From assembly GCA_009775365.1 (NCBI GenBank), contig VSPM01000046.1:1-21662 (forward strand): 21,662 nt of DNA, read 5' to 3'. The notes below the pieces were generated by a model. It saw only the letters and a program-made list of their open reading frames with translations. It did not search any database and was not told where the DNA came from. Every line of letters starts with the position of its first letter. Within the stretch, counting starts at the first letter, position 1. Below are positions 14,795 through 21,662 of this stretch, piece by piece. Position numbers and translations under genes: made by a program. This DNA comes from Muribaculaceae bacterium (GTDB lineage Bacteria > Bacteroidota > Bacteroidia > Bacteroidales > Muribaculaceae).

Positions 14795-14826
14795 CAAAGT
14801 TAATCCTTTTCTACGTCTTTAGCAAA
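14795..14826 (-). promoter_or_regulatory. Consensus promoter of the tpiA cluster
   Basis: Read leftward: TTTG (14823-14826), exactly 20 bases, then TAACTTTG (14795-14802). Both elements match the Bacteroidota consensus perfectly. The predicted start is near 14788, about 40 bases ahead of the tpiA ATG. Confidence 0.85.
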
Positions 14827-14855
14827 ATTAGTCATTGGAAAAATAAAATCATAAC

Positions 14856-14891
14856 AAAAAAAACGGACTTGACGAAATGTAAGTCCGTTTT
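14856..14891 (-). terminator. Leftward intrinsic terminator with T8
   Basis: An 11-bp stem (14860-14870 with 14881-14891, core ACGGACTT) and a 10-base loop. Read leftward, the stem runs into eight Ts (plus-strand A-run 14856-14863). No intact leftward gene precedes it; the nearest upstream frame is the degraded one at 14926-15111, whose end is 35 bases away. It also insulates the tpiA promoter. Confidence 0.8.
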
Positions 14892-14925
14892 CTGGATTGT
14901 ATTAAGATTATTGATTATCTCTTTG

Positions 14926-15111
14926 CTACATTGAATGAGGAAGATGTTCTGTATAGGTCACTTTCTTAATATAGATGCCCTTCCCTGGATTGTAAACCTT
15001 TTGTCCTGAGATGTTGTTGAAGGCCACGTTCACAATTAACAATCTCTGATGGCGAGTAGCCGTATTCCCCGGTAAAGATGTAGCTATGTTTAAAATATCA
15101 AAAAATACATA
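14926..15111 (-). pseudogene. Remnant of a secreted protein's C-terminal tail
   Basis: An open leftward frame of 61 codons, bounded by an in-frame TGA (15112-15114) upstream and a TAG at 14926-14928, without any ATG. It contains NNISGQKVYNPGKGIYIKK, which fits the pattern of C-terminal tails on many secreted Bacteroidota proteins (an 'hxISGxxV..P.KGIYI' motif like that seen in sorting-type tails and in Prevotella/Muribaculaceae surface proteins). A real tail usually continues with a short basic strand; here it runs into VTYTEHLPHSM instead. An intact terminator follows. I read this as the 3' end of a decayed or deleted gene. The rest of 14892-15399 has no intact gene; a second ATG-less leftward frame (15277-15420) encodes a hydrophobic stretch. 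A chance match cannot be excluded. Confidence 0.4.
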
Positions 15112-15375
15112 TCAAATGTTTATGATTTATTGGCTTGTGCAGTGTGTTGTCCTGCTTTCTGTTGTCTTTGTGATTCGGAGGTCATGCTTGTTTTTGTCAT
15201 TGGGGTTTATTTATCTTTCCATCTGTATTTTAATGTATTTTGTTATTGTCTAAACAATAATATGCAGTGTTCTATGCTATTTTTTGCAATTTTTGATGTC
15301 ATCAACGGCTGTAAATGCACACAGGCCACCGAGAGCAGCCAAGATCAAGATAAGGAATGTCTGGGAGTCGCCCTT

Positions 15376-15407
15376 ATTGCCTGTAATAAATTTTTTTGCT
15401 AAATTTG
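15376..15407 (+). promoter_or_regulatory. uvrB promoter giving a nearly leaderless mRNA
   Basis: ATTG (15376-15379), exactly 20 bases, then TAAATTTG (15400-15407), a perfect -7 element with a -33 one base off. The uvrB ATG begins only 7 bases after the -7 element, so transcription should start at or within a base or two of the A of the ATG. Confidence 0.7.
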
Positions 15408-15413
15408 CGAGAT

Positions 15414-17534
15414 ATGGATTTTAAACTGACATCAGATTATTGCCCGACCGGCGATCAGCCGGAAGCTATACAGGAGCTTGTTGCAGGCGTAGAGGCCGGC
15501 AACCCACACCAGACTCTTCTCGGCGTGACAGGTTCCGGCAAGACATTCACTATGGCTAACGTTATCCAGAAAGTGAAGCGCCCTACTCTCATTCTTTCTC
15601 ATAATAAAACATTGGCAGCACAGTTATATTCTGAGTTTAAAACTTTTTTCCCTGAAAACTCTGTGCAATATTTTGTGAGTTATTATGACTACTATCAGCC
15701 GGAGGCTTATATTCCTTCATCTGACAAATATATAGAGAAGGATTTGATGATAAACGACCAGATCGAACGTCTAAGGCTTTCGACTGTGGCTTCCCTCCTT
15801 TCCGGCAGAAGGGATATTGTGGTTGTTTCGAGTGTGAGCTGCATATATGGTATGGGAAATCCCGATGATTTCACACAAAGCGTTGTGAAAATTGCCGTAG
15901 GTCAGCGAATATCCAGAAATGCGTTTTTGCGTAAACTTGTAGATTCTCTTTATTCACGCTCAGAGATCGAACTTAATCCCGGTCAGTTCCGTGTGAAGGG
16001 TGACACGGTAGACATCATGCTTTCTTTTGAAGAGATTCAATTGCGTGTGTTGTTCTGGGGAGATGAAATTGAAAAAATCCAGACAGTCGACCCTGTGAAT
16101 GGGATGGTGCTCTCTGACCTTGAAGGTTTTAATATATATCCGGCCAATATCTTTGTCACATCAAAGGAGAGAATGGCGAGCGCGATAGACAATATCACGC
16201 TTGACCTTGGAGCGCAATGTGATTTCTTCGCAAAAGAAGGGAAAATCACAGAAGCCGATCGTTTGAGAGAGCGAGTCACTTATGACTTGGAAATGATGAA
16301 AGAGTTAGGCCATTGTGCCGGGATAGAGAATTATTCACGATATTTCGACGGGCGTGAACCGGGAATGCGCCCGTTTTGTCTACTTGACTATTTTCCACGT
16401 GATTTCCTTACAATTATTGATGAAAGCCATGTAACTATTCCTCAGATTCGAGGAATGAATGGCGGCGACCTTTCAAGGAAGATGAATCTTGTGGAATATG
16501 GGTTCAGATTGCCTGCCGCTATTGACAACCGCCCTTTGAAGTTTGAGGAATTTGAGCGACTCACACCGCAGACTATTTATGTCAGCGCCACCCCCGGGGA
16601 TTACGAGCTTATACAAAGTGAAGGAGTGTTCACCGAACAAGTGATAAGGCCCACCGGCCTTCTTGACCCTGAGATTGAAGTGCGCCCTACTATGAATCAG
16701 ATTGATGATCTCATGGAGCAGATTCAGCAGAGAATAGAGGCAGGAGAACGCACTCTTGTCACCACTCTCACAAAGCGTATGGCGGAAGAACTCGACAATC
16801 ATCTGCGAAAGTGGGGCGTCAGCAGTGCCTATATTCATAGCGATGTAGACACTCTTGAGCGAATCCGGATTCTTGAAGATTTGAGAGAAGGGGCGTATGA
16901 TGTGCTTGTAGGAGTGAATTTGCTAAGAGAGGGTCTTGATTTGCCGCAGGTTAGCCTGGTTGCGATTCTTGACGCCGACAAAGAGGGTTTCTTGAGAAAT
17001 CACCGTTCGTTAACTCAGACAGCCGGGCGTGCGGCGCGAAATGTGCACGGGAAGGTGATAATGTATGCAGATAAGATCACTGACAGTATGCAGCGCACAA
17101 TCGACGAAACTGAGCGCAGGCGAGAAAAGCAAATGCTTTATAATGAAACGAATGGAATTACGCCTCAACCCATAGTCAAGAAATCGTCTGCACGCGAATT
17201 GATTGACCTTTATGGAGGCGAGGAAAGCGCAGATAAGCCTAGGGCTAATAATGACAGGCGGAAGGATGGAAAGGTTAAAGCTAATGCCGCCCCTGCCCCC
17301 CGCCCCTACATAGAAGAGGAGCACGACAGCGGCCTTGTGGCAGATCCTGTTATTGAATATATGTCGATACCGGAATTGAAGGTTCGCATAGAGAGTGTGA
17401 ACTCCGACATGATAGCAGCCGCGCGTCGCACAGAGTTCTTGGAGGCGGCCCGGCTAAGAGACGAATTGATTGCTTTGCAATCAATATTAGAGTCGAAGGA
17501 AGAGAACCTGTCTAAAGAAGTGGAGGCAAAATGA
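15414..17534 (+). CDS. uvrB: Excinuclease ABC subunit B
   Basis: A 706-aa nucleotide-excision-repair helicase-like protein that takes damaged DNA from UvrA and presents it to UvrC. Visible are Walker A GVTGSGKT (37-44), the damage-probing beta-hairpin region YYDYYQPEAYIPSSDKYIEKD (starting about residue 92), the Walker B box IIDESH, helicase motif VI QTAGRAARN, and the C-terminal UVR motif (about 655-690, EFLEAARLRDELIALQ) that contacts UvrC. A charged variable linker precedes the UVR motif. The length is normal. I start at the ATG 15414 (MDFKLTSDY), as in other UvrB proteins; a TTG six codons upstream lies within the promoter. The stop overlaps the ygiQ start as ATGA, so the two form an operon. 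Confidence 0.97.
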   Translation: MDFKLTSDYCPTGDQPEAIQELVAGVEAGNPHQTLLGVTGSGKTFTMANVIQKVKRPTLILSHNKTLAAQLYSEFKTFFPENSVQYFVSYYDYYQPEAYIPSSDKYIEKDLMINDQIERLRLSTVASLLSGRRDIVVVSSVSCIYGMGNPDDFTQSVVKIAVGQRISRNAFLRKLVDSLYSRSEIELNPGQFRVKGDTVDIMLSFEEIQLRVLFWGDEIEKIQTVDPVNGMVLSDLEGFNIYPANIFVTSKERMASAIDNITLDLGAQCDFFAKEGKITEADRLRERVTYDLEMMKELGHCAGIENYSRYFDGREPGMRPFCLLDYFPRDFLTIIDESHVTIPQIRGMNGGDLSRKMNLVEYGFRLPAAIDNRPLKFEEFERLTPQTIYVSATPGDYELIQSEGVFTEQVIRPTGLLDPEIEVRPTMNQIDDLMEQIQQRIEAGERTLVTTLTKRMAEELDNHLRKWGVSSAYIHSDVDTLERIRILEDLREGAYDVLVGVNLLREGLDLPQVSLVAILDADKEGFLRNHRSLTQTAGRAARNVHGKVIMYADKITDSMQRTIDETERRREKQMLYNETNGITPQPIVKKSSARELIDLYGGEESADKPRANNDRRKDGKVKANAAPAPRPYIEEEHDSGLVADPVIEYMSIPELKVRIESVNSDMIAAARRTEFLEAARLRDELIALQSILESKEENLSKEVEAK

Positions 17535-19441
17535 TAAGAAAGGAATATTTTCTCCCTACTTCAAGGGAAGAGATTGAGAGGCTTGGGTGGGACAGGCCGG
17601 ATGTTATAATATTTTCTGGAGATGCCTATGTGGATCATCCTTCATTCGGTGCTGCTGTTATAGGCCGGACATTGCAGGCTGCGGGCTATAAGGTTGCTAT
17701 AGTGCCTCAGCCTAACTGGAGGGATGACCTGAGAGATTTTAAGAAACTTGGTCGTCCTAATCTTTTTTTCGGTGTTTCGGCCGGGGCGATGGACTCTATG
17801 GTGAACCATTATACTGCCAACAGACGTTTGCGCCATGATGATGCATTCACAGCGGGAGGACGTCATGGAATGCGTCCGGATTATCCCACTGTGGTCTATA
17901 GCAAGATTTTAAAGAATATCTTTCCTGATGTGCCTGTCATTGCCGGCGGCATAGAGGCATCGTTGAGGAGAGTGTCGCACTACGACTATTGGCAGGATTG
18001 TCTTAGACCTTCGATTCTTGTAGATGCACCGGTCGATATGATAAGCTATGGAATGGGAGAGCGCACGATTCTCGTTCTTGCAGAGCGTCTTCGCAAAGGA
18101 GAACGGATTCATGACATCACGGATGTGCCTCAGACAGCTTTTTTTTCAACTGAGACTCCGGGCAAAGACGACATTGTGCTTCACAGTTTTGAAGAGTGTC
18201 TTTCCAACAAGAAACTTCAGGCTCTGAATTTCCGTCATGTCGAGGAGGAGTCTAATAAATATTCCGGTAAAGTGATATGGCAATCTGTCGGCGGCAGATT
18301 GATTAAAATTAATCCTATGTATCCTCCTATGCGGGAGGGTGAGATAGATGCTTCTTTCGATTTGCCATACACTCGTGTGCCTCATCCTCGTTATAAAGGC
18401 AAGACCATTCCTGCTTATGAGATGATTCGCCATTCTGTGAATCTGCACAGAGGTTGTTTTGGCGGATGTGCGTTTTGCACAATTTCTGCTCATCAGGGGA
18501 AATTTATATCATCACGTTCCAAGGAGTCTATCATGAAAGAGGTGCGAAAGGTCTGTGAGATGGATGACTTCAAAGGGTATATCTCCGACCTCGGTGGGCC
18601 TTCTGCCAATATGTATGCCATGGGAGGATATGACCGCTCAATTTGTGAGAGATGTGTGCGTCCGTCATGTCTGCATCCCAAGCCTTGTCCTAACCTGAAT
18701 AATGATCATTCGAAGCTTCTTGACATATATAGAAGTGTAGATAGTTTGCCGGAAGTCAAAAAATCGTTCATTGGCAGTGGCGTAAGATACGATTTGGCTA
18801 TGGCTCCAAATAAAAGTGAGAAGACCAATTCGGTCAACAGCCGGTATGTAAAGGAGCTTATCCAATCGCATGTGAGCGGACGTTTGAAAGTCGCTCCTGA
18901 GCATACTTCTGAAGTTGTGCTCAATTGTATGCGCAAGCCGACATTTGCGTTGTTCCGTAAATTCAAAAGTATTTTCGACAGAGTTAACAGGGAGTGTGGT
19001 CTCAGACAGCAGATTATCCCCTACTTCATCTCGTCGCATCCGGCGTGTCATGAGGTGGATATGGCTGAGTTGGCTGCAATTACTAAAGATCTTGATTTCC
19101 ATCTTGAGCAAGTGCAGGATTTCACACCGACTCCTATGACTCTTGCCACAGAAATTTACTACACCGGTTTTCATCCATATACCGGAGAAAAGGTTTACAC
19201 AGCTAAGACTGAATCTGAAAAGCAGCGCCAGCGTCAGTTCTTTTTCTGGTATAAGCCTGAGGCAAGGGCAGGAATAGAGCGAGAATTGCGTCTCCTTCAT
19301 CGTTCTGATCTTATCGACAGGCTCTATTCTCGGTCTAATAAGAATGAAGACCGTTCAAGGCAAACGTCTGCAGGAAGTCGTGCCGGTGCTGTCTCAGGTA
19401 AAACAAGAGAAGAAAAAGGCAGGAAACGAAAGAAAAGATAA
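17531..19441 (+). CDS. ygiQ: YgiQ family radical SAM protein
   Basis: A 636-aa member of the YgiQ radical-SAM family (UPF0313), function unknown. An N-terminal domain (about 1-290; the stretch GISYGMGE-like SYGMGERT at 172-179 is typical) precedes the radical SAM core. The [4Fe-4S]-SAM site is C309-x3-C313-x2-C316 in HRGCFGGCAFCTIS. A second family-specific Cys group follows (C372, C375, C380, C386, in ICERCVRPSCLHPKPC), possibly binding an auxiliary cluster. A conserved block FTPTPMTLATEIYYTG is near 535-550. The C-terminal ~35 residues are a very basic, low-complexity tail (GRKRKKR end) that may bind nucleic acid; this is inference. It is translationally coupled to uvrB (ATGA). The pairing hints at nothing proven about DNA repair. 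The gap to the next gene has only a weak A/T dyad near the stop. Confidence 0.94.
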   Translation: MIRKEYFLPTSREEIERLGWDRPDVIIFSGDAYVDHPSFGAAVIGRTLQAAGYKVAIVPQPNWRDDLRDFKKLGRPNLFFGVSAGAMDSMVNHYTANRRLRHDDAFTAGGRHGMRPDYPTVVYSKILKNIFPDVPVIAGGIEASLRRVSHYDYWQDCLRPSILVDAPVDMISYGMGERTILVLAERLRKGERIHDITDVPQTAFFSTETPGKDDIVLHSFEECLSNKKLQALNFRHVEEESNKYSGKVIWQSVGGRLIKINPMYPPMREGEIDASFDLPYTRVPHPRYKGKTIPAYEMIRHSVNLHRGCFGGCAFCTISAHQGKFISSRSKESIMKEVRKVCEMDDFKGYISDLGGPSANMYAMGGYDRSICERCVRPSCLHPKPCPNLNNDHSKLLDIYRSVDSLPEVKKSFIGSGVRYDLAMAPNKSEKTNSVNSRYVKELIQSHVSGRLKVAPEHTSEVVLNCMRKPTFALFRKFKSIFDRVNRECGLRQQIIPYFISSHPACHEVDMAELAAITKDLDFHLEQVQDFTPTPMTLATEIYYTGFHPYTGEKVYTAKTESEKQRQRQFFFWYKPEARAGIERELRLLHRSDLIDRLYSRSNKNEDRSRQTSAGSRAGAVSGKTREEKGRKRKKR

Positions 19442-19466
19442 TCTTTTGCAGAAATGTCTTATTTTT

Positions 19467-19498
19467 CTTGCAAATTAGCGAATTTAAGATTAATTTTG
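19467..19498 (+). promoter_or_regulatory. Promoter of the S9 peptidase gene
   Basis: CTTG (19467-19470), exactly 20 bases, then TAATTTTG (19491-19498). The -7 element is perfect and the -33 one base off. The predicted leader is about 35 bases before the ATG at 19539. Confidence 0.7.
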
Positions 19499-19538
19499 AC
19501 GCTGACACTTAAATCTATTAACCTATATCAAAGTTGAA

Positions 19539-21644
19539 ATGAATAAATTAGCGACAACTATGGGCGGAATGATACTCCCCCTCATGTTCGCGGGCTGCCA
19601 AAGTGGCGCGGATTCGACTGAAAAGATAATCGAAAAACCCGACATTCAGATCACAGACGGAATGTTCACCCCGGAGGTGCTTGAGGCTTTTGGAAGAATT
19701 TCAGAGGCTCTCCCCTCTCCTGATGGCTCAAAGATTATTTTTACGCTCGCTTATGAAGACATTCAAGAGAATAAGGCTAACGCCGAAATTTACTCCATGG
19801 ATGCCGACGGACAGAATATGTCACGTCTTACAACAACTTCTGCTTCTGAATCGAATCTCAGATGGCTTGACGGAGGCAAGAAGATTGCGTTCCTCCGCAA
19901 GGATGATAAAAGCGGAAAGACTCAGGTGTTTGTAATGAATCCTGACGGTTCTGACGTGAAATGCGTGTCGAATGTAGAAAACGGCATAGAATGTTTTGAA
20001 ATCTCTCCGGATGGAAAGCGCATTGTATATGGCTCCCCTATCGATGCTTTCAATAAAGATGAGGAATTGTTTAAAGACATTCCTAATACTACAGGGCGCG
20101 TTGTAGACGACCTTATGTATAAGCATTGGGATGAATGGGTGACACAGATTCCGCATCCATTCGTGGCAGATTTTTCAGAATCCGGCATATCTAATGCAAT
20201 CGACATTATGGAGGGAGAACCATATGAGTGCCCCATGCGTCCGTTTGGTGGTGCTGATGCTTTTGCCTGGGCACCCGACGGACAGTCGTTGGTCTACGTT
20301 TCTCGCAAGCTGAAAGGTCAGGACTATGCGTTCTCAACAAACAGCAATCTGTATCTCTACGATATTACAGCAAAGTCAACAATATGTCTGACTGAAGGTA
20401 ATGACGGTTATGACACAAATCCGGCTTTCTCTCCCGACGGTAAATCACTCGCATGGCTGTCTATGCAGACTCCTAAGTTTGAGAGCGACAAAAAGAGGCT
20501 GATGGTTATGGATATGGCCTCAAAAGACAAGCGCGACCTTACTGCGGAATGGGATTACTGGCCTGAAGAAATAGCTTGGGCAAAGAATGGTGAGTCTATT
20601 TGGTTCTCAGGATATTATCAGGGTGTTGAACCGGTGTTCTCTATAGACGTGAAAACATGTGCAATCGACACCGTCGCAATGGATGTGTGCGATTTTGTCG
20701 GCGTTACTCCTGTGAGCGATAATGCCGCTGTTGCCATGCGCCATTCAATGAAGGCACCTAATGAGATTTGCCTTGTGAGAAAAGACACCAAGGAGGTAAA
20801 AGACCTTACTTCTGTTAATAAAGAGCTCCTTTCTCAGTTGAAACTTGGAGAGGTGAAGAAGGTCATGGTGCCCACTACTGACGGCAAGGAAATGACAACA
20901 TGGGTTGTGCTTCCGCCGGATTTTGACCCCAACAAGAAGTATCCTGCCATCCTTTATTGCCAGGGAGGTCCTCAGCAGGCCATAAGCCAGTTCTGGAGTT
21001 ATCGCTGGAATTTCATGATTATGGCATCACATGGATACATAGTGATTGCTCCTAACCGTCGCGGATTGCCAGGTTTTGGGACAGAATGGAACCGTCAGAT
21101 TTCAGGTGATTATGGCGGCCAGAACATGAAGGACTATTTTGCGGCAGTAGACTATATGGCAAAAGAGCCGTATGTTGACGAAAAGCATATTGGTGCTGCC
21201 GGTGCAAGTTATGGCGGTTTCTCTGTTTATTGGCTTGCCGGACATCATGAGGGTCGTTTTGCCGCCCTTGTGTCGCATGCAGGAATCTTCAATATCGAGG
21301 CCCAGTATCTTGAGACTGAAGAAATGTGGTTCGCAGATTTCGATCTCGGCGGTCCGTATTGGGATAAAGAGAATGCCATCGCGCAGCGCACATATGCCAA
21401 TTCTCCCCATAAGTTTGTCAATAACTGGACTGCTCCAATCCTTGTCACAGTAGGAGAACTTGACTATCGTATTCTTGCATCGCAGGGCATGATGGCGTTC
21501 AATGCGGCAAAGATGCATGGGCTTGAGGCAGAGATGCTTGTGTTCCCTGACGAAAATCATTGGATTCTCAAGCCTCAGAACGCGATACTCTGGCAGCGTG
21601 TATTCTTCCGTTTCCTTGATAAGTATCTTAAAGAAAATAATTAA
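19539..21644 (+). CDS. S9-family peptidase lipoprotein (DPP-like)
   Basis: A 701-aa exported serine peptidase of the prolyl-oligopeptidase family. The signal peptide ends in the lipobox MFAGC with the lipidated Cys at 20, so it is membrane-anchored, probably facing the periplasm; the residues after the Cys (QSGADSTE) are not a strong surface-export signal. The N-terminal beta-propeller (about 40-430) contains several SPDG/PDG blade motifs (60-63, 136-138, 156-159, 246-248, 298-301). The alpha/beta-hydrolase domain (about 440-700) has the catalytic triad S557 in GASYGG, D642 in GELDYR and H674 in ENHW. Layout and length resemble Bacteroidota dipeptidyl peptidase 5 and related acyl-peptidases, which trim oligopeptides in the periplasm; exact specificity is unknown. 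The gene is complete in the window, with only 18 bases after it. Confidence 0.93.
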   Translation: MNKLATTMGGMILPLMFAGCQSGADSTEKIIEKPDIQITDGMFTPEVLEAFGRISEALPSPDGSKIIFTLAYEDIQENKANAEIYSMDADGQNMSRLTTTSASESNLRWLDGGKKIAFLRKDDKSGKTQVFVMNPDGSDVKCVSNVENGIECFEISPDGKRIVYGSPIDAFNKDEELFKDIPNTTGRVVDDLMYKHWDEWVTQIPHPFVADFSESGISNAIDIMEGEPYECPMRPFGGADAFAWAPDGQSLVYVSRKLKGQDYAFSTNSNLYLYDITAKSTICLTEGNDGYDTNPAFSPDGKSLAWLSMQTPKFESDKKRLMVMDMASKDKRDLTAEWDYWPEEIAWAKNGESIWFSGYYQGVEPVFSIDVKTCAIDTVAMDVCDFVGVTPVSDNAAVAMRHSMKAPNEICLVRKDTKEVKDLTSVNKELLSQLKLGEVKKVMVPTTDGKEMTTWVVLPPDFDPNKKYPAILYCQGGPQQAISQFWSYRWNFMIMASHGYIVIAPNRRGLPGFGTEWNRQISGDYGGQNMKDYFAAVDYMAKEPYVDEKHIGAAGASYGGFSVYWLAGHHEGRFAALVSHAGIFNIEAQYLETEEMWFADFDLGGPYWDKENAIAQRTYANSPHKFVNNWTAPILVTVGELDYRILASQGMMAFNAAKMHGLEAEMLVFPDENHWILKPQNAILWQRVFFRFLDKYLKENN

Positions 21645-21662
21645 TTGAACAAAAAATACAGA

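Noticed and set aside
15130..15402. Cys-rich + strand frame of 90 codons just upstream of uvrB
   Set aside because: Starts with TTG, has low-complexity hydrophobic and Cys content typical of AT-rich non-coding sequence, and runs into the uvrB promoter. No motif recognised.
18665..19300. Minus-strand open frame of 211 codons inside ygiQ
   Set aside because: Antisense shadow of a strongly conserved radical-SAM gene; no family likeness.
1..21662. Defence island, prophage, insertion sequence, CRISPR array, tRNA or rRNA
   Set aside because: No transposase, integrase, phage, nuclease-defence or repeat-spacer pattern was seen, and no stable-RNA gene was recognised; the window reads as housekeeping chromosome.

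Overview
The window looks like ordinary core chromosome of an anaerobic or microaerophilic member of the Bacteroidota, most likely order Bacteroidales; a Muribaculaceae- or Bacteroides-like gut species is my guess from gene content and protein style. Support: several promoters fit the Bacteroidota consensus (TTTG at -33, TAnnTTTG at -7, about 20 bases apart); Shine-Dalgarno sites are mostly absent; one lipoprotein has the Asp-rich tail after its Cys that marks surface export in this phylum; and families typical of the phylum are present (DUF1015 protein, class II ribonucleotide reductase, a 4-alpha-glucanotransferase with two starch-binding domains, a tpiA-SPOR-folE cluster, an S9 peptidase lipoprotein). 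Genes are moderate in G+C and intergenic stretches are very AT-rich.

Layout. 1-371: no gene, two hairpins. 372-839 (-): small surface lipoprotein. 1121-2928 (-): Fur-family regulator followed by a DUF1015 protein. 3116-3283 (+): rubredoxin, 55 aa, divergent from the Fur gene. 3535-5330 (+): EamA-type transporter, then an inositol-monophosphatase-family enzyme. 5394-7095 (-): nitroreductase followed by an AraC-family regulator. 7349-9907 (+): adenosylcobalamin-dependent ribonucleotide reductase. 10007-12685 (+): 4-alpha-glucanotransferase, ending in a strong bidirectional terminator. 12818-14747 (-): tpiA, a SPOR-domain protein and folE, from a consensus promoter with a dyad beside it. 14856-15400: gene-poor stretch with a strong leftward terminator and decayed-looking frames, one resembling the C-terminal tail of a secreted protein. 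15414-19441 (+): uvrB and ygiQ, overlapping by ATGA; the uvrB promoter lies so close to the ATG that the mRNA may be leaderless. 19539-21644 (+): S9-family dipeptidyl-peptidase-like lipoprotein, complete.

The genes serve mostly unconnected housekeeping roles: deoxynucleotide synthesis, glycolysis, maltodextrin metabolism, GTP cyclohydrolase, DNA repair, peptide breakdown, and metal or redox control. I find no CRISPR array, tRNA, rRNA, insertion sequence, prophage or defence cassette, and no convincing new multi-gene system. The items most worth a second look are the possible leaderless uvrB mRNA, the tpiA promoter dyad, the ParB/Srx-like DGHHR motif in the DUF1015 protein, the Fur-family/rubredoxin pair with its Glu metal ligands, and the decayed reading frames between tpiA and uvrB.
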